Source: Agrypnia vestita (Eukaryota; Arthropoda; Insecta; Trichoptera; Phryganeidae). From it: a DNA stretch of 64,000 nucleotides. Under the pieces are notes generated by a model, which worked only from the letters and a program-made list of their open reading frames with translations, was not told the DNA's origin and did no database searches. Position 1 is the stretch's first letter, and every line of letters starts with the position of its first letter. This document shows, piece after piece, positions 62,713-64,000 of the stretch. The translations under genes and the position numbers were made by a program. The stretch is from NCBI GenBank assembly GCA_016648135.1, contig JADDOH010002093.1, positions 24,892 through 88,891 on the forward strand. The letters run 5' to 3'.

Positions 62713-63003
62713 TCAGTAATATACTAACTTAAGACTAGAAGACATTTTATCTACTACATAGGGGCAGGAGTCATCGGGAGCGGGGGAAGGGCAGGCGTAA
62801 AGTGAAAGTGGTTGCTGGGAGGGGCTAGTATGGTAAGAAGGGGGGATGTAAAGTGGTGTTTGTATGTTTAAGGCCTTATCATTATTTAGATGAATTTCTA
62901 TATTTTCCAAGATGTCCAATTTCTTTCCTTTTTTGCATACATGCAACACCTCCACGTTATCATACTTGAAGTGATGTCCCTCTGATCTCACATGGTCTGC
63001 CAT
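62713..63003 (-). pseudogene. Penelope-like GIY-YIG C-terminal peptide, left arm
   Basis: The frame starts MADHVRSEGHHFKYDNVEVL, with KKGKKLDILENIEI and LNIQTPLYIPPSYH, the C-terminal part of the endonuclease domain in Penelope-like elements (H...GH.F, KG.KLD.LE.IEI). Catalytic N-terminal motifs are missing. Differs from the right-arm copy at only three residues. Confidence 0.6.
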
Positions 63004-63110
63004 CTCTGAATTAATATTGAAATTTTTTATCCCTTTAAAATGTTCATCTATTCGCGTTTTGAATAGATGAACATTTTAAAGGGATAAAAAATTTCAATGT
63101 TAATTCAGAG

Positions 63111-63401
63111 ATGGCAGACCATGTGAGATCAGAGGGACATCACTTCAAGTATGATAACGTGGAGGTGTTGCATGTATGCAAAAAAGGAAAGAAATTGGAC
63201 ATCTTGGAAAATATAGAAATTCATCTAAATAATGATAAGGCCTTAAACATACAAACACCACTTTACATCCCCCCTTCTTACCATACTAGCCCCTCCCAGC
63301 AACCACTTTCACTTTCCGCCTGCCCCTCCCCCGCTCCCGACAACTCCCGCCCCTATGTAGTAGATAAAATGTCTTCTAGTCTTAAGTTAGTATATTACTG
63401 A
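63111..63401 (+). pseudogene. Penelope-like GIY-YIG C-terminal peptide, right arm
   Basis: Mirror copy of 62713-63003, with Ser, Asn and Arg where the left arm has Tyr, Asp and Cys in its C-terminal tail. Same truncation point at the centre of the palindrome. Confidence 0.6.
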
Positions 63402-63499
63402 AGATGATGCAGTAAGCATCGAAAACGTTTTAATTAATTTATTTAATTAAACTGTCATTGTGTGAAGTAAACAATGTTGTTTTCTATTCATAGTTATTT

Positions 63500-64000
63500 A
63501 CAATGAACTTCCACAAAGTTAATCACGAAAATTTCGAAATATTACAAATAAAAACACTGTAAATGAATAAGCGATTTATTAATTAGTAATTACTTAATTA
63601 TTAAATGGACAATGTCATTTAATACGAATTTAAATTAACACTATTCTTTAAATTATACTATTTTGCAATATATCACTTGTATATGAACACTTGATTATCT
63701 TTGGAACACTTTTATCGATCGTAGAACATTCAATTCTCGCTTGTAATTACTATGACTATGGTAATGAATGCGACTGCATTTATTTATTTCGCCACTTAGG
63801 TTAGAATTTGCTTTCTTATTTCGCTCAATATATGTCATATATTTTTTTTATTTAATTTATTTAATGTTAAAGTTTTAGGTTATAGTTTTTATTCTTTTCT
63901 AATTTCGTGAGATGGTAGAACATGACTCTTTTATTCTCAATATGGGCGAAAGGTTCTTTACGTTTGATTGATTATCTCTAGTAAAATAAAACAGGTTAAA
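63500..64000. other. Right edge of window: no feature recognised
   Basis: AT-rich; further exons of the CUB gene, if any, were not recognised here. Confidence 0.45.

Larger units (their letters stand above)
62615..63499. mobile_element. Head-to-head inverted duplication of a Penelope-like element
   Basis: Two 439-bp arms (62615-63053 and 63061-63499) separated by 7 bp (GCGTTTT). Each arm encodes the same 96-residue peptide facing outward. Arms end in GAAGATGATGCAGTA..CATCGAAAACG, a Penelope-type tail. Confidence 0.85.

Overview
This window is insect-type nuclear DNA: AT-rich, with long introns and GT-AG splice sites. It is densely packed with mariner, pogo/Tigger, hAT, Harbinger, piggyBac-like, Penelope-like, LINE, SINE and foldback elements. 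A short interstitial TTAGG tract (24784-24860) is the arthropod telomere motif and argues against flies. I cannot name the order or species.

The main gene is a complete M28-family endoplasmic reticulum metallopeptidase (ERMP1/Fxna family) on the minus strand. Its 16 coding exons run from 37515 down to 2442. I assembled them by hand: every junction is in phase, the product is 882 residues, and all expected zinc-site residues are present (H181, D193, E227/E228, E253, H329). The N-terminal half is one membrane anchor plus the luminal peptidase; the C-terminal half is a multi-pass membrane region and a luminal tail. Intron 3 uses a GC-AG splice pair, and an acceptor just before the start codon implies a 5' non-coding exon. 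Most of its 35 kb is introns filled with transposon debris.

A second minus-strand gene enters from the right. Its last three coding exons (59763-59623, 57833-57742, 55938-55822) spell one complete C-terminal CUB domain with four cysteines and then a stop, so this is the tail of a secreted or membrane CUB protein (cubilin- or tolloid-like). The intron between the first two of these exons is almost filled by one foldback element. On the plus strand there is a plausible but unproven three-exon 108-codon model (41417-41955) and a possible first exon (60518-60584).

The rest is mobile DNA. Notable items are: a full-length cecropia-type mariner with intact termini but a stop codon and a catalytic Asp-to-Asn change; an exact 439-bp inverted duplication of a Penelope-like element (62615-63499); three modules carrying phased arrays of heat-shock-element pentamers, two followed by TATA boxes (20196, 21348, 38181); palindrome-rich tandem repeats ending in Helitron-like hairpin-CTAG termini (35073, 36201); and many MITEs for which I could define termini and target-site duplications. 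I see no bacterial operon, CRISPR array or viral genome. The most unusual biology is the heat-shock-like promoter modules and the structured repeats.
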